A stretch of 64,000 bases of DNA from contig CAKOLI010000002.1 in assembly GCA_934096265.1 (NCBI GenBank), positions 1 through 64,000 of the forward strand, read 5' to 3'. Positions 35,795 to 45,420 of this stretch are shown piece by piece (the stretch's first letter is position 1; each line of letters opens with the position of its first letter). Under the pieces are notes generated by a model. It had not been told where the DNA came from, did no database searches, and worked only from the letters and a program-made list of their open reading frames with translations. Made by a program: the position numbers and the translations under genes. This DNA comes from an uncultured Bacilli bacterium. Its GTDB lineage: Bacteria > Bacillota_I > Bacilli_A > RF39 > UBA660.

Positions 35795-36946
35795 TTAATG
35801 AGATAACACCATATACATAGTAAATATAATAAATATTAATAGTAAAATAATTCCATTAATTCTATCTCTCTTACTATCCTTATCAGGAACACCCACTATC
35901 ATAGAAGTAAGTACCCCTCCTATTAAACCACCTATATGTGCAGCATTATCTACTCCACTTAAACAAAAACCAACTATTAAATTAGTAATTATTAAAGGAA
36001 TAATCTGACTTTTTAATACATTACCTAAATATATACGATAATGATATCCAAAATATAATAAAGCCCCCATTAAACCAAATATAGCCCCACTAGCGCCACA
36101 AGATACAGTATTATGTGAAAACACTAAAGAAAACATAGAACCAGTAATTGCACTTATTATATATATAGGAATATACTTTACCTTACCAAAGAAACTCTCT
36201 ACTTGACTACCTATTATATATAAAGTATACATATTTACAAGTAAATGAATTATCCCAATATGTAGAAAAGCACAAGTTAATAACCTATAATACTCATGAT
36301 ATGAAATAGTAATACTATCTACATTAGCCCCAAATCTAATTAAAGTATAAACATCATATGGGCCATTACCTAAAACATACATAAGTATAAATACTAAAAT
36401 ACATATACCTATAATACCATAGGTAAATATAGGCTTCTTCATAGAAAATATCTTATCTAACTTCTTAGCTTTATTAGAATTAGTAACATTTATCTCATTA
36501 GTAATCCTAGCAAATAAATCTAATCCTTTCTCTTCATGCTTAGTCTTATCTATAATATCTGGAAATACCTCCATAACATGATATTTCTTTAAATCACTCA
36601 TCTTATGTAAAGATACATCCTCATACTTATCATCATCTGCTAAATTAACATCATCTCCAATATCTAAATATATACTAAGCACCTTCATATTCCTAGATAA
36701 AGTCTTCGCCTTAAGCTTCTTAATAACCTGCTTAACCCTAAACTTATCAAAAGATAACTGTTCATCATTATGAATATAATGCATAACAATACGTACAACC
36801 TTATAAGGATTATCTAAATTCTCTAACCATATCTCATCTGTAATACCATGAAGAACAATCGGATTATAATCACTCTCCGTAACAAAATAATGAATTAACT
36901 TCATAGTCATAACATCCATCTTATTAATTACAAATTCACCATTCAT
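35795..36946 (-). CDS. Rhomboid-family intramembrane serine protease (GluP/YqgP-like)
   Basis: About 383 residues: a 170-residue cytosolic N-terminal domain, then the rhomboid core. The motifs are RLLTCAFLHIGIIHLLVNMY, the nucleophile Ser in GASGAIFGL and the catalytic His in AAHIGGLIGG, with a seventh C-terminal helix. Cleaves membrane proteins within the bilayer. The start is taken at the ATG at 36946 with AGGTG upstream; the GTG at 36958 lies in that site. Divergent from the membrane protein at 37007. Confidence 0.9.
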   Translation of the reverse strand: MNGEFVINKMDVMTMKLIHYFVTESDYNPIVLHGITDEIWLENLDNPYKVVRIVMHYIHNDEQLSFDKFRVKQVIKKLKAKTLSRNMKVLSIYLDIGDDVNLADDDKYEDVSLHKMSDLKKYHVMEVFPDIIDKTKHEEKGLDLFARITNEINVTNSNKAKKLDKIFSMKKPIFTYGIIGICILVFILMYVLGNGPYDVYTLIRFGANVDSITISYHEYYRLLTCAFLHIGIIHLLVNMYTLYIIGSQVESFFGKVKYIPIYIISAITGSMFSLVFSHNTVSCGASGAIFGLMGALLYFGYHYRIYLGNVLKSQIIPLIITNLIVGFCLSGVDNAAHIGGLIGGVLTSMIVGVPDKDSKRDRINGIILLLIFIIFTMYMVLSH

Positions 36947-37006
36947 ATACACCAACACCTCGCATAATATTATATAATATTTAATAAAATAAATAAAGGA
37001 GTAAAC

Positions 37007-37423
37007 ATGAAAAAAATATTTTTACACATATTATATATAATACCATGGTACATATTTATATATATAATATTTATTCATAATAAACTAACATCCTATAACT
37101 CTATTATCTTATCTACATATATTATTCTAAATTTCTTAATAAGTTATTCTATCTTAAATACAATAACTAAATCTAACTTATACTACAAACTAGTAGTACT
37201 AGCAAACTACATATTAAACCAAACCCTCTTACTAAATATCTTCTACATAAAAGATTTCATGCTAACATTCATAAATACCACTAGTATATTTATCTCTTCC
37301 CTATACTTATATGAAGCAACATACAACATAAATAAACATTATGCCACCTATTTACTACCATTTATAATAATTAGCTTAATATCATTATTCATAAGCCTAA
37401 TACTAGTCTTTATACATATCTAA
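37007..37423 (+). CDS. Small membrane protein, possibly TspO/MBR-like
   Basis: 138 residues with five hydrophobic segments and an AAAGGAG site. The size and spacing of helices and the segment TYLLPFIIISLISLFISLIL recall TspO/MBR proteins, but diagnostic Trp residues are mostly missing, so the link is weak. It overlaps the end of rluD on the opposite strand by about 20 bp. Confidence 0.5.
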   Translation: MKKIFLHILYIIPWYIFIYIIFIHNKLTSYNSIILSTYIILNFLISYSILNTITKSNLYYKLVVLANYILNQTLLLNIFYIKDFMLTFINTTSIFISSLYLYEATYNINKHYATYLLPFIIISLISLFISLILVFIHI

Positions 37424-38296
37424 TATCTCATAAAACCTCTTAGGAGGATCTACCTTAAATTCCATATATTCCCCCTTAGTAGGATGGACAAACCCTAAAG
37501 AATATGCATGCAACATTTGCCCAAATTCCCTATCAACAACACTCTTAGGATTATAAACCCTATCATTAATAATAGGATGATTTATATAACTAAGATGCAC
37601 CCTAATCTGATGCGTCCTACCAGTCTCAAGCGTACACTCAATATAAGTAGCATTACTATACCTTTCCAACACCCTAATATGCGTAATAGCATTCTTACTA
37701 TTAATAGAAGTAACCGCCATCTTCTTCCTATCCTTACTATCCCTACCTATAGGAGCATCTATAGTCGCAGTATCCTCCTTAATAACCCCACTAACCAAAG
37801 CCAAATACTTCCTACTAGCCTTATTCTTCTTAATCTCATCCTGTAACATAAGATGCACCCTATCATTCTTTGCAACCATCAAAAGCCCAGAAGTATCCGC
37901 GTCTATCCTATGCACAATACCAGGTCTAAACTCCCCATTAACACCACTCAAATTACTTGAATAATTAACAAGCCCATTCGCTAAAGTACCCCTATAATTC
38001 CCATTACCAGGATGAACAACCATCCCACTAGGCTTATTGACAATAAGCAAATCATCATCCTCATACACAATATCAAGCTTAATATCATCCTTCTCTAAAG
38101 TATTACTAACAACATCATTAACAGTAACAGAAATAACATCACCTACCTTAACCAAATAACTACACTTACTAACACAACCATTAACACAAACATCCCCATC
38201 ACGAACCATCTTCTGAATCCTACTCCTAGACAAATCCATCTTTGAAAATAAATAATTATCTAACCTACAATTACCTTCACTTACATTAAATATCAT
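37403..38296 (-). CDS. rluD: RluD-family 23S rRNA pseudouridine synthase
   Basis: 297 residues. N-terminal S4 RNA-binding domain (LDNYLFSKMDLSRSRIQKMVRDGDVCVNG), then the RluA-type catalytic domain with HRIDADTSG (Asp nucleophile; Lys of the usual LDKDTSG replaced by Ala) and GRTHQIRVHLSYINHPI. Modifies uridines of large-subunit rRNA. Its ATG overlaps the lspA stop by 4 bases, the common lspA-rluD operon. Confidence 0.93.
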   Translation of the reverse strand: MIFNVSEGNCRLDNYLFSKMDLSRSRIQKMVRDGDVCVNGCVSKCSYLVKVGDVISVTVNDVVSNTLEKDDIKLDIVYEDDDLLIVNKPSGMVVHPGNGNYRGTLANGLVNYSSNLSGVNGEFRPGIVHRIDADTSGLLMVAKNDRVHLMLQDEIKKNKASRKYLALVSGVIKEDTATIDAPIGRDSKDRKKMAVTSINSKNAITHIRVLERYSNATYIECTLETGRTHQIRVHLSYINHPIINDRVYNPKSVVDREFGQMLHAYSLGFVHPTKGEYMEFKVDPPKRFYEILDMYKD

Positions 38297-38748
38297 TTCA
38301 CTTCACCTCCAAAAACCATCTTAAACAAAAACATTAATCCACCAACAACAATAAAACAATCTGCAAAATTAAATATAGGATAATCATAGCCAAATATATT
38401 AAAAGATAAAAAATCAACTACATATCCATATATAACCCTATCTATCAAATTACCAACACTACCCGAAAGTATCAAAGATATATCTACCTTATCAAATATC
38501 TTAAACATACACCTATTTTTAATAATATAACTAACTAAAAAACAAATAACTACCAAAGCCACTACTATAAATATAACACGCCCTCCTTCTAAAAAAGAAA
38601 ACGCTGCTCCCGTATTCTTAGCTAAAGTTAAATCAAAAAAACCATCAATAACACTAACAGAATGATACTTCCCTAAATACTTCAAAGCAACTATCTTACT
38701 TACCTGATCTATTAAAACAAACACCAAAGATAATATCAATATAATCAT
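38293..38748 (-). CDS. lspA: Lipoprotein signal peptidase II
   Basis: 151-residue membrane aspartyl protease that cuts prolipoprotein signals such as those of the CapA-like protein and the lipoprotein at 62436. Four membrane helices; catalytic Asps in GNLIDRV and FNFADCFI; substrate motif LAKNTGAAFSF. Cotranscribed with the pilin-like gene upstream (gap 10) and rluD downstream. Confidence 0.95.
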   Translation of the reverse strand: MIILILSLVFVLIDQVSKIVALKYLGKYHSVSVIDGFFDLTLAKNTGAAFSFLEGGRVIFIVVALVVICFLVSYIIKNRCMFKIFDKVDISLILSGSVGNLIDRVIYGYVVDFLSFNIFGYDYPIFNFADCFIVVGGLMFLFKMVFGGEVK

Positions 38749-38758
38749 CTAATTCCTC

Positions 38759-39205
38759 CTAAAAACTACAAGTATTAATATCCTTATTACTAACTAAACA
38801 AGACAAATTCATCTTAAAACAATATACATAATCATCATCTACATACAAATCAAAACTATCTTCATAACAACTTAACCCATTCCTAGGATTAACAACCTTA
38901 TCAACAATCTTTTTATCTACTAATACAGATACCTTATAACTATTAACACTCTTATAAGCATATACATCCCCAGTACTCTTCTTAACCAAAATATCCTTAT
39001 TACTCTTATCAAACAAAACAGTACTACCATATAAAGAAATATACGTATCAATATTCTTCTTCAGGCTATCTACAAACACTTCCTCATTACGTTCTAAAGA
39101 AGCATTATAAACATTAATAATAACACCAGAAGAAATAGCAAGAACAACTCCAAGTAACACAACTACCGTAAGTAACTCTATAAGAGTAAAACCTTTCTTA
39201 TTCAT
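38759..39205 (-). CDS. Type IV pilin-like (pseudopilin) protein
   Basis: 148 residues with a class III leader MNKKGFTLIELLTVVVLLGVVLA: cleavage after Gly by the PilD homologue at 1965, Glu at +5. The globular part has two Cys pairs (GLSCYED, YCFKMNLSCL). Likely part of a competence or T4P-like machine together with the GspF and PilD homologues, though the genes are scattered. Confidence 0.88.
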   Translation of the reverse strand: MNKKGFTLIELLTVVVLLGVVLAISSGVIINVYNASLERNEEVFVDSLKKNIDTYISLYGSTVLFDKSNKDILVKKSTGDVYAYKSVNSYKVSVLVDKKIVDKVVNPRNGLSCYEDSFDLYVDDDYVYCFKMNLSCLVSNKDINTCSF

Positions 39206-39241
39206 AACACATTCACCATCTACATTATATCATAAGTATTT

Positions 39242-39278
39242 AAAATAAAAAAGTAGAAATAACAAAATACTTCTACTT
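39242..39278 (-). terminator. Terminator of mutS
   Basis: AAGTAGAA (39251-39258) and TTCTACTT (39271-39278) arms, followed on the minus strand by TTTTATTTTA; it overlaps the mutS stop. Confidence 0.75.
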
Positions 39279-41804
39279 AACCTTACTCTTTAAATTATAA
39301 AGAATATTAAGAGCCTCCATCGGACTAGTATTCAAAATATCTACATTCTTAAGTTCTTCTTCCACAAAACTATCATGTTCCATATAATCAAGAGGCAAAG
39401 AAGTCTGTACCTTAACCTCACGCTTACCAGAAGAAGCCTCATAAACAGCAAGAATCTCATTAGCCCTATTGATAACCTTCTTAGGCAAATTAGCTAACTT
39501 AGCAACATTAATACCATAACTCTTATCTACCGCTCCATCCATAACCTTATGTAAAAACACTATATCTCCATTCTCTTCACTAGCACTAACATGCTTATTC
39601 TTCAAATTACTAAGCGTATTAGATAAATCCGTAAGTTCATGATAATGAGTAGAAAACAACGTCTTACAACCAATATTATCATGAATATACTCTAATATCG
39701 CCTGAGCAAGACTCATCCCATCATAAGTAGCAGTCCCCCTCCCAAGTTCATCAAACAAAATCAAACTATTAGAAGTAGCATTAGCAATAGCATTAGAAGC
39801 CTCCAACATTTCAACCATAAAAGTAGACTCCCCACTAACCAAATCATCACTAGCCCCTATCCTTGTAAATATCTTATCGAAAATAGGCAAAACTGCCTCC
39901 TTAGCGGGAACGAAACAACCTATCTGAGCCATAATAATAATAATACCAAACTGTCTCATATAAGTAGACTTACCCGCCATATTAGGCCCAGTAATAAGCA
40001 AAATATTACACTTATCATCCATAACAATATCATTAGGAACATACTCATCCTTAGTAACCTTCTCTACCACAGGATGCCTACCATCAATAACATAAACATC
40101 ATGTGAAGAAGTAAGAACAGGTCTAACATAACCATTCTTCTCACTAACCTTAGCAAAAGACTGCATAACATCAATCTCACTAATTATCTTAGAAACACTC
40201 TGCAACCTACCAACATAATTCAAACATAACTTCCTAATCTCATCAAACAAATAATACTCTAAATTAATAATCTTCTCTTCAGCCCCTAAAACAATATCCT
40301 CCTTCTCCTTAAGCAAATTAGTAATATACCTCTCCCCAGTACTAAGAGTCTGCTTCCTAATATAACCATACTCCTCCTTAATAAGGGGAATATTACTCTT
40401 ACTAACCTCAATATAATACCCAAATACCTTATTAAAACCTACCTTCAAATTCTTAATACCAGTTCTCTGTCTCTCAGACACCTCAAACTTACTAATAAAA
40501 TCCTTTCCCCCATTACGCAAATCCTTAAGCTCATCTAACTCACTATTATAACCTTCCTTAATCAAAGACCCCTCTCTCAAAGTAACAGGAGGATTTTCAT
40601 AAATAGACCTATCAAGCAAATCATACAACTCATAAATTACATCCATATCATTACAAAAACCAATATCCTTAAGAATCTTCCCTATACTAGGAAGAACCTT
40701 AAGCGAATTCTTTAACTGCAACAAATCCCTACCATTACAATTACCAAGCGCAATACGCCCACCAAGTCTCTCTAAATCATAAACCTCATATAAATACTCC
40801 CTTAACTCATCACACATAATAAACTCATTAAGTAGCTTCTCTACAGTATCATATCTCTTATTCAAAGTATCCATATCAAGTAAAGGATTCTCTATAAATT
40901 GCCTTAACTTCCTACTACCCATCGCCGTCTTAGTATTATCCAAGAGCCCTAACAAAGAATAATTCCTCTCCTTTAACCTAAGACTCTCTATAAGCTCCAA
41001 ATTCCTAATAGTATGAATATCCATCTTCAAATACTCATTACCCTTCTTATAAATAACTCTCTGTAAATGAGACAAATCCCTCTTAGAATTATTAACTAAA
41101 TAATAAAGCAAATGCCTAATACCACTAATACACCTAACATCCTTTATACCTTCTAAAATATAATCATAATCTTTACCATCAAAATAACTATCACTAACAC
41201 TAGTAAAAATCTTATATTGATGCCTAAGCACATCTACCAAAGAAGAAGTCACCTTGGAATTAACAATAACCTCCTTAAGCCCATTAGCAAGTATCTCACT
41301 AAGTATCTTATTATTATCTATATCAAGCAAAGTAGTATATATCTCCCCAGTAGTAATATCTGCATAAGAAAAAACATATGCATAATCACACTCATACACA
41401 CTACCAACATAATTATTCTCCTTCTCATTAATATTTCCACTAAGAACAGTACCAGAACTAACTATCTCAACAACATCCCTCTTAACAACCCCTTTAGCAC
41501 TTTTAGGATCCTCCAATTGCTCACATATAGCTACCTTATAACCCTTCTTAATCAACCTATCAATATACATATCCTTAGCATGATAAGGCACCCCACACAT
41601 AGGAACCCTCTCATCAAGACCTGCACTCCTACCAGTCAAAGTAAGCTCTAACTCATGAGAAACAAGCACCGCATCATCAAAAAACATCTCATAGAAATCC
41701 CCTAATCTATAAAATATAATAGTATCCTCATACTTATCCTTTAATTCTAAATAATGCCCCATCATAGGAGACAACTTACTTCTATCTACTTCACTTCTCT
41801 TCAT
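39273..41804 (-). CDS. mutS: DNA mismatch repair protein MutS
   Basis: 843 residues. Mismatch-recognition domain I (TIIFYRLGDFYEMFFDDA with the FYE motif), connector, lever and clamp (FNKVFGYYIEVSKSN), and ATPase with Walker A GPNMAGKSTYMRQ, signature STFMVEM, Walker B ILFDELGRGTATYDG and the STHYHEL switch. No mutL follows in this window. Repair status matters here because homopolymer tracts such as the G10 runs are unstable when MutS is lost. Confidence 0.97.
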   Translation of the reverse strand: MKRSEVDRSKLSPMMGHYLELKDKYEDTIIFYRLGDFYEMFFDDAVLVSHELELTLTGRSAGLDERVPMCGVPYHAKDMYIDRLIKKGYKVAICEQLEDPKSAKGVVKRDVVEIVSSGTVLSGNINEKENNYVGSVYECDYAYVFSYADITTGEIYTTLLDIDNNKILSEILANGLKEVIVNSKVTSSLVDVLRHQYKIFTSVSDSYFDGKDYDYILEGIKDVRCISGIRHLLYYLVNNSKRDLSHLQRVIYKKGNEYLKMDIHTIRNLELIESLRLKERNYSLLGLLDNTKTAMGSRKLRQFIENPLLDMDTLNKRYDTVEKLLNEFIMCDELREYLYEVYDLERLGGRIALGNCNGRDLLQLKNSLKVLPSIGKILKDIGFCNDMDVIYELYDLLDRSIYENPPVTLREGSLIKEGYNSELDELKDLRNGGKDFISKFEVSERQRTGIKNLKVGFNKVFGYYIEVSKSNIPLIKEEYGYIRKQTLSTGERYITNLLKEKEDIVLGAEEKIINLEYYLFDEIRKLCLNYVGRLQSVSKIISEIDVMQSFAKVSEKNGYVRPVLTSSHDVYVIDGRHPVVEKVTKDEYVPNDIVMDDKCNILLITGPNMAGKSTYMRQFGIIIIMAQIGCFVPAKEAVLPIFDKIFTRIGASDDLVSGESTFMVEMLEASNAIANATSNSLILFDELGRGTATYDGMSLAQAILEYIHDNIGCKTLFSTHYHELTDLSNTLSNLKNKHVSASEENGDIVFLHKVMDGAVDKSYGINVAKLANLPKKVINRANEILAVYEASSGKREVKVQTSLPLDYMEHDSFVEEELKNVDILNTSPMEALNILYNLKSKVK

Positions 41805-42033
41805 AATACATTACCTCGTAAATAATTATATAGTATTTTTACCAAAATGTAAATTAAACGTTTACTTATTTGACAATAAAATATAAATTATTTAAATAGA
41901 TAATAAAAAAAATAATTTAAGTCACATTAATCGAATTATCTTTTTTCTCAAGAATATATTTATCAAAATCATTTCCTCATTTACTTTTCTAAACAGTATC
42001 ACCTTTTATTTTATCATAATAAAATCTGACATA

Positions 42034-42345
42034 TTAATTTATGTCTCTCTTTCTTCTATTTTCTTCTCTAATTTTTTTCACATACTCTTTATGAATTTCA
42101 TTTTCAATCGTTGCATATAATGGATCAAAATAGTATGATAACTCATTTAAAACATCGAATTTTACTTCTAAATCAATAGCAATTTTTTGAAGTTCATTCA
42201 ATTTATCTATAGTAGGTAAAATTCTTTGCATTTTTTCTAATTCAGTACATAAATATTGTATTTTTGCAATATCATTACCAAAATCATAGTTTTTTTGAAC
42301 ATCTGTTAAAAACAATATAGTTATATTCAATTCTTCTAATTCCAT
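42034..42345 (-). CDS. Hypothetical coiled-coil protein downstream of toxN
   Basis: 103 residues, almost wholly helical (LNELQKIAIDLEVKFDVLNELSYYFDPL), charged C-terminus ending REENRRKRDIN. Good AAAGGAT site. No family recognised. It lies about 100 bp after toxN on the same strand in a small island of different composition, so it may belong to the toxin-antitoxin island. Confidence 0.55.
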   Translation of the reverse strand: MELEELNITILFLTDVQKNYDFGNDIAKIQYLCTELEKMQRILPTIDKLNELQKIAIDLEVKFDVLNELSYYFDPLYATIENEIHKEYVKKIREENRRKRDIN

Positions 42346-42449
42346 AAATCTATCCTTTCTAAAAGAAATTATATATTAAATAAAAAAATAGTGTCAATAT
42401 ACTCTATATACCAGCATTGTACAATCTCATAATTCATTATATTTTTTTA

Positions 42450-42956
42450 TTAATTTATTTTACTATACTCAACACATTTTTCTTCTAACAATTTAAAATT
42501 ACAACACCTTTTTGCAATACTTTCATTTAAAGTACCATTAATATATTTATCATATAGTTTTTTAGACCTACCATATAACTTATCATCATTACGATTTAAC
42601 CAAAATATTTGTTCTTTTAACATTTTCGCATATTTTTCTTCAGTTTTAGTTAAACACTCTTTATCTAAGTCTAACTTGATAATATTTTTATCCGTTACTG
42701 GTAACATATTATTAAAGTTAATTGCTTCTAAATTACCATTTGCTATTTTTAAAAAATCTAATGTCGTTTTCATAGTTTTATGTTTTGCTTTAGGACTTGA
42801 TAATGGAGCAAAATATTTACAATCATTAACTTCGAATAACACACCAACAAATGGTCTTAATTCTTTTTTATCATAATTATATGGAACCTTTTTATCAAAT
42901 TGTCTTAGGTAATCACAATATTTTGTATCCAATCTAACTAAAATTAAACTTTCCAT
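42450..42956 (-). CDS. toxN: Type III toxin, ToxN/AbiQ-family endoribonuclease
   Basis: 168-residue RNase. Family features include the start VRLDTKYCDYLRQFDKKVP, FVGVLFEVNDCKYFAPLSSPKAKHKTM and AINFNNMLPV. ToxN cuts its own repeat RNA and cellular mRNAs, and is held inactive by pseudoknotted ToxI RNA; such systems abort phage infection or stabilise plasmids. The start ATG at 42956 follows AAGGTGAT. Directly upstream are a terminator hairpin and three 35-nt repeats, the canonical toxI-terminator-toxN order. Confidence 0.9.
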   Translation of the reverse strand: MESLILVRLDTKYCDYLRQFDKKVPYNYDKKELRPFVGVLFEVNDCKYFAPLSSPKAKHKTMKTTLDFLKIANGNLEAINFNNMLPVTDKNIIKLDLDKECLTKTEEKYAKMLKEQIFWLNRNDDKLYGRSKKLYDKYINGTLNESIAKRCCNFKLLEEKCVEYSKIN

Positions 42957-42985
42957 AGTATCACCTTCCAAGAATATTATATACT

Positions 42986-43021
42986 AAAAAACAAAACAAA
43001 ACTAGAGTTTGCTCTCTAGTT
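42986..43021 (-). terminator. Attenuating terminator between toxI and toxN
   Basis: AACTAGAG (43000-43007) and CTCTAGTT (43014-43021) arms then TTTGTTTTGTTTT on the minus strand. In toxIN loci such a leaky terminator sets the ratio of antitoxin RNA to toxin mRNA. Confidence 0.8.
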
Positions 43022-43023
43022 TC

Positions 43024-43127
43024 TTTTTTAAGTTCACTGTTATGGCCGGAATCGCCGCTTTTTTAAGTTCCTGTTAAAGCCGGAATCGCTTCTTTTTTAA
43101 GTTCCTCTTATAGTGGGAATCACTAGC
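43024..43127 (-). ncRNA. toxI: ToxI antitoxin RNA: three tandem repeats of 34-35 nt
   Basis: Repeat units at 43024-43058, 43059-43092 and 43093-43127. Each ends (minus strand) in GAACTTAAAAAAG and contains GATTCC followed by a variable GC-rich part (CGATTCCGGC twice, TGATTCCCAC once). Changes on the two sides of the unit co-vary (GCGGC/GGCC, AGTG/CACT), as expected for pseudoknot pairing. ToxN would process the transcript at the A-rich junctions. Confidence 0.85.
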
Positions 43128-43247
43128 TTTTTTATTGCTACTAAGTAGCATTATTATTATATGCAAAAATGCATAACATAATCACTTATGTACTAATAAT
43201 ATACCATAAATATGATAAAATGTCTAGCTTTTTTAAAAAGTTTTTTA

Positions 43248-43553
43248 TTACTCTAAATAACTTACCTTCTTAGAAGTAGACCTTGCATACTCTATCTCTG
43301 ACCTAGTAGACTTACCAATATACCCACCTACATTAATAACAAATATCTCATCTGCCATATCTATCTTCCTCTTATGCATATCATCTAACATCTCTTTAGT
43401 CTTAGTATCAATATCTATTGAAGAACAATGACTAAAAAACCCCACTGATAATACAATATTCCCCTTTAATGTTAAATCCCTTTGTACCTCCATGAACTCC
43501 TTCTCAAACTTAGTTGACCCACACAACGTTATAACCTTGTATTTCTTACTCAT
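43248..43553 (-). CDS. Nucleoside 2-deoxyribosyltransferase-like protein
   Basis: 101 residues with a Rossmann-like fold: VITLCGSTKFEKEF at the N-terminus, MADEIFVINVGGYIGKSTRSEIEYARS near the end. The pattern matches the DUF4406/nucleoside-deoxyribosyltransferase-like group, where the conserved Glu of RSEIEYA acts in base binding or catalysis. Substrate not known. Slightly shorter than relatives in the middle loop. Confidence 0.7.
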   Translation of the reverse strand: MSKKYKVITLCGSTKFEKEFMEVQRDLTLKGNIVLSVGFFSHCSSIDIDTKTKEMLDDMHKRKIDMADEIFVINVGGYIGKSTRSEIEYARSTSKKVSYLE

Positions 43554-43564
43554 TATAATTCCTC

Positions 43565-44683
43565 CTAATGTTTATATATCCTAATAGTAAAACTAACAAC
43601 ATCATCCTTACTACTAACAAGTATCTCTCCATTTTCCTTATTAATAATATTCATACTCATATTAAGACCAATACCAATACTATCACTACTAGCATTCTTC
43701 CCCCTATAAAACCTCTTAAATATATTTGGCATATCCTCACTATCTATACTACCCTTATTACTAATTACTATATCTGTATAAATAGGATTATCACTACAAG
43801 AAATATCTATATACCCATAACACTCCGTATAATTAGAAGCATTCTTAAGTATATTAATTATAGCTTCCATAGTCCAATTATAATCTACATATATATATAT
43901 ATTCCTATCTATATCCTTATTAAGAGAAATATTCTTAGAAGTCAAATACATCTCTATATTCATAATAGCATTATCTATCAAATCCAAAACATTACACTTA
44001 TCTATAGCCAACTCATCCATACCACTATCTAACCTAGACATCTTAAGCAAACTACTAACTAAAAAATTAATCCTCTCCAAACACTTAATATTATTATTAA
44101 TAATATCTTTCTTCATAGATACATCAATGTTATCTTTTAATAACAACTCATTATTTAATATCATACTAGTAAGAGGAGTCTTAATCTGATGAGATATATC
44201 ACTAAGAAAACCCTCCATACATACCTTATCACTATATAACTTATCACTACTTTCCTTAAGCAAAACAGTAACCTTATATATATCACTCTTCAAAACAGAC
44301 AAATAATCCTCATCATAATCCCTAATATCCAAACTATAATCCCCATGTAAAACATTAAACAAATACTTATCTATATACATAAGCCTTTTATTATAATTAA
44401 ATACATATAAATAAAACAAAATAAAACTACTAAATATCAAAATAACAGGTATAACATATAAATAATTAGCTAAAACTACATCATCCATAACCCCATCACT
44501 CTTTAACACATAATAATAATCATCCCTATTATCATTAACTATATCAATAGTACTATATATCTTATCCTTAAACACCTTATTAACATAATCATTATTATAT
44601 CTAACTATCAAAATAAAAGATATAATACCAAGAATAAGCAAACTAATAGATATAAATAAAACTCTTATATACCTCCTATTCAT
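43565..44683 (-). CDS. Sensor histidine kinase
   Basis: 372 residues: two membrane segments flanking a short extracytoplasmic loop, a HAMP-like stretch, DHp with H165 in DISHQIKTPL, N-box TMEAIINILKNASNYT, and an ATP lid with FKRFYRGKNASSDSIGIGLNMS. DISHQIKTPL is typical of VanS/BceS-like kinases of Firmicutes. The ATG at 44683 overlaps the response regulator stop. Probable signal: cell-envelope or antibiotic stress (inferred from family only). Confidence 0.9.
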   Translation of the reverse strand: MNRRYIRVLFISISLLILGIISFILIVRYNNDYVNKVFKDKIYSTIDIVNDNRDDYYYVLKSDGVMDDVVLANYLYVIPVILIFSSFILFYLYVFNYNKRLMYIDKYLFNVLHGDYSLDIRDYDEDYLSVLKSDIYKVTVLLKESSDKLYSDKVCMEGFLSDISHQIKTPLTSMILNNELLLKDNIDVSMKKDIINNNIKCLERINFLVSSLLKMSRLDSGMDELAIDKCNVLDLIDNAIMNIEMYLTSKNISLNKDIDRNIYIYVDYNWTMEAIINILKNASNYTECYGYIDISCSDNPIYTDIVISNKGSIDSEDMPNIFKRFYRGKNASSDSIGIGLNMSMNIINKENGEILVSSKDDVVSFTIRIYKH

Positions 44684-45347
44684 AAGTACCCCCATAAATA
44701 ACATAACCCTTAGTCCTAACAGTCTTAATTATCCTAGGATTATTATAATCATCCTCTATCTTCTTCCTAAGCCTCTTAATATAAACACTAAGCGTATTAT
44801 CAACATCATCTAAATAAGTAGTATCCCATACCTCCTTTAATATATCCCTACTATTAAGCACAACACCCATATTAGTAAGAAGTATTACAAGTATCTTATA
44901 CTCTATCTTAGATAACTCTACCACATTATTATTCTTAAGCACCCTATTCTTAAGTAAATCTACACATACATTAGAAACCCTAATCACATTCTGCCTATTC
45001 TTCCTAAGAGCAAGCTTTATCCTAGAAAGAAGCACATTAATCTTAAAAGGCTTAGTAATATAATCATCCGCTCCCATATCAAGACAAGTTACAATATCCT
45101 TATCCCTCTCATCCGCGGACAAATAAATAATAATAGCCCCATATTTATCCTTTAGACTCTTAAATATATCCATCCCATTACCATCAGGCAAATCAATATC
45201 TAACAATATCAAATCAACATTAATAGAAGGCAGACAATTTAACTCCCTTAAAGAACCAACACTAGTAACCATAAACCCCTCTTCCTCTAAAAATATCTTC
45301 AAACTCCTAACAATAGATACCTCATCCTCAACTAAAAGTATATGCAT
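44676..45347 (-). CDS. OmpR/PhoB-family response regulator
   Basis: 223 residues. Receiver with acidic pocket E7/D8, phosphoacceptor D50 (LILLDIDLPDGNG) and K99 (ITKPF); C-terminal winged helix with YLDDVDNTLSVYIKRLRKKIE and VRTKGYVIY. Partner of the kinase gene that overlaps its 3' end. Direct target not visible. Confidence 0.95.
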   Translation of the reverse strand: MHILLVEDEVSIVRSLKIFLEEEGFMVTSVGSLRELNCLPSINVDLILLDIDLPDGNGMDIFKSLKDKYGAIIIYLSADERDKDIVTCLDMGADDYITKPFKINVLLSRIKLALRKNRQNVIRVSNVCVDLLKNRVLKNNNVVELSKIEYKILVILLTNMGVVLNSRDILKEVWDTTYLDDVDNTLSVYIKRLRKKIEDDYNNPRIIKTVRTKGYVIYGGTYE

Positions 45348-45375
45348 CTACTACCACCTCATAAAAAGTATACCA

Positions 45376-45420
45376 CAAAAAAAGAAGATTAATCTTACAA
45401 AATTGTAATTAATCTTCTTT
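45376..45420 (-). terminator. Terminator of cotE
   Basis: AAAGAAGATTAAT (45381-45393) and ATTAATCTTCTTT (45408-45420) arms, then TTTTTTT on the minus strand; includes the cotE stop. Confidence 0.85.

Noticed and set aside
41810..42033. Possible gene or RNA between mutS and the 42-kb hypothetical gene
   Set aside because: About 220 bp of AT-rich sequence without a start, hairpin with T run, or repeat that I can support.
43024..43127. Short CRISPR array
   Set aside because: Repeats are contiguous with no unique spacers and sit directly before toxN; ToxI explains them.
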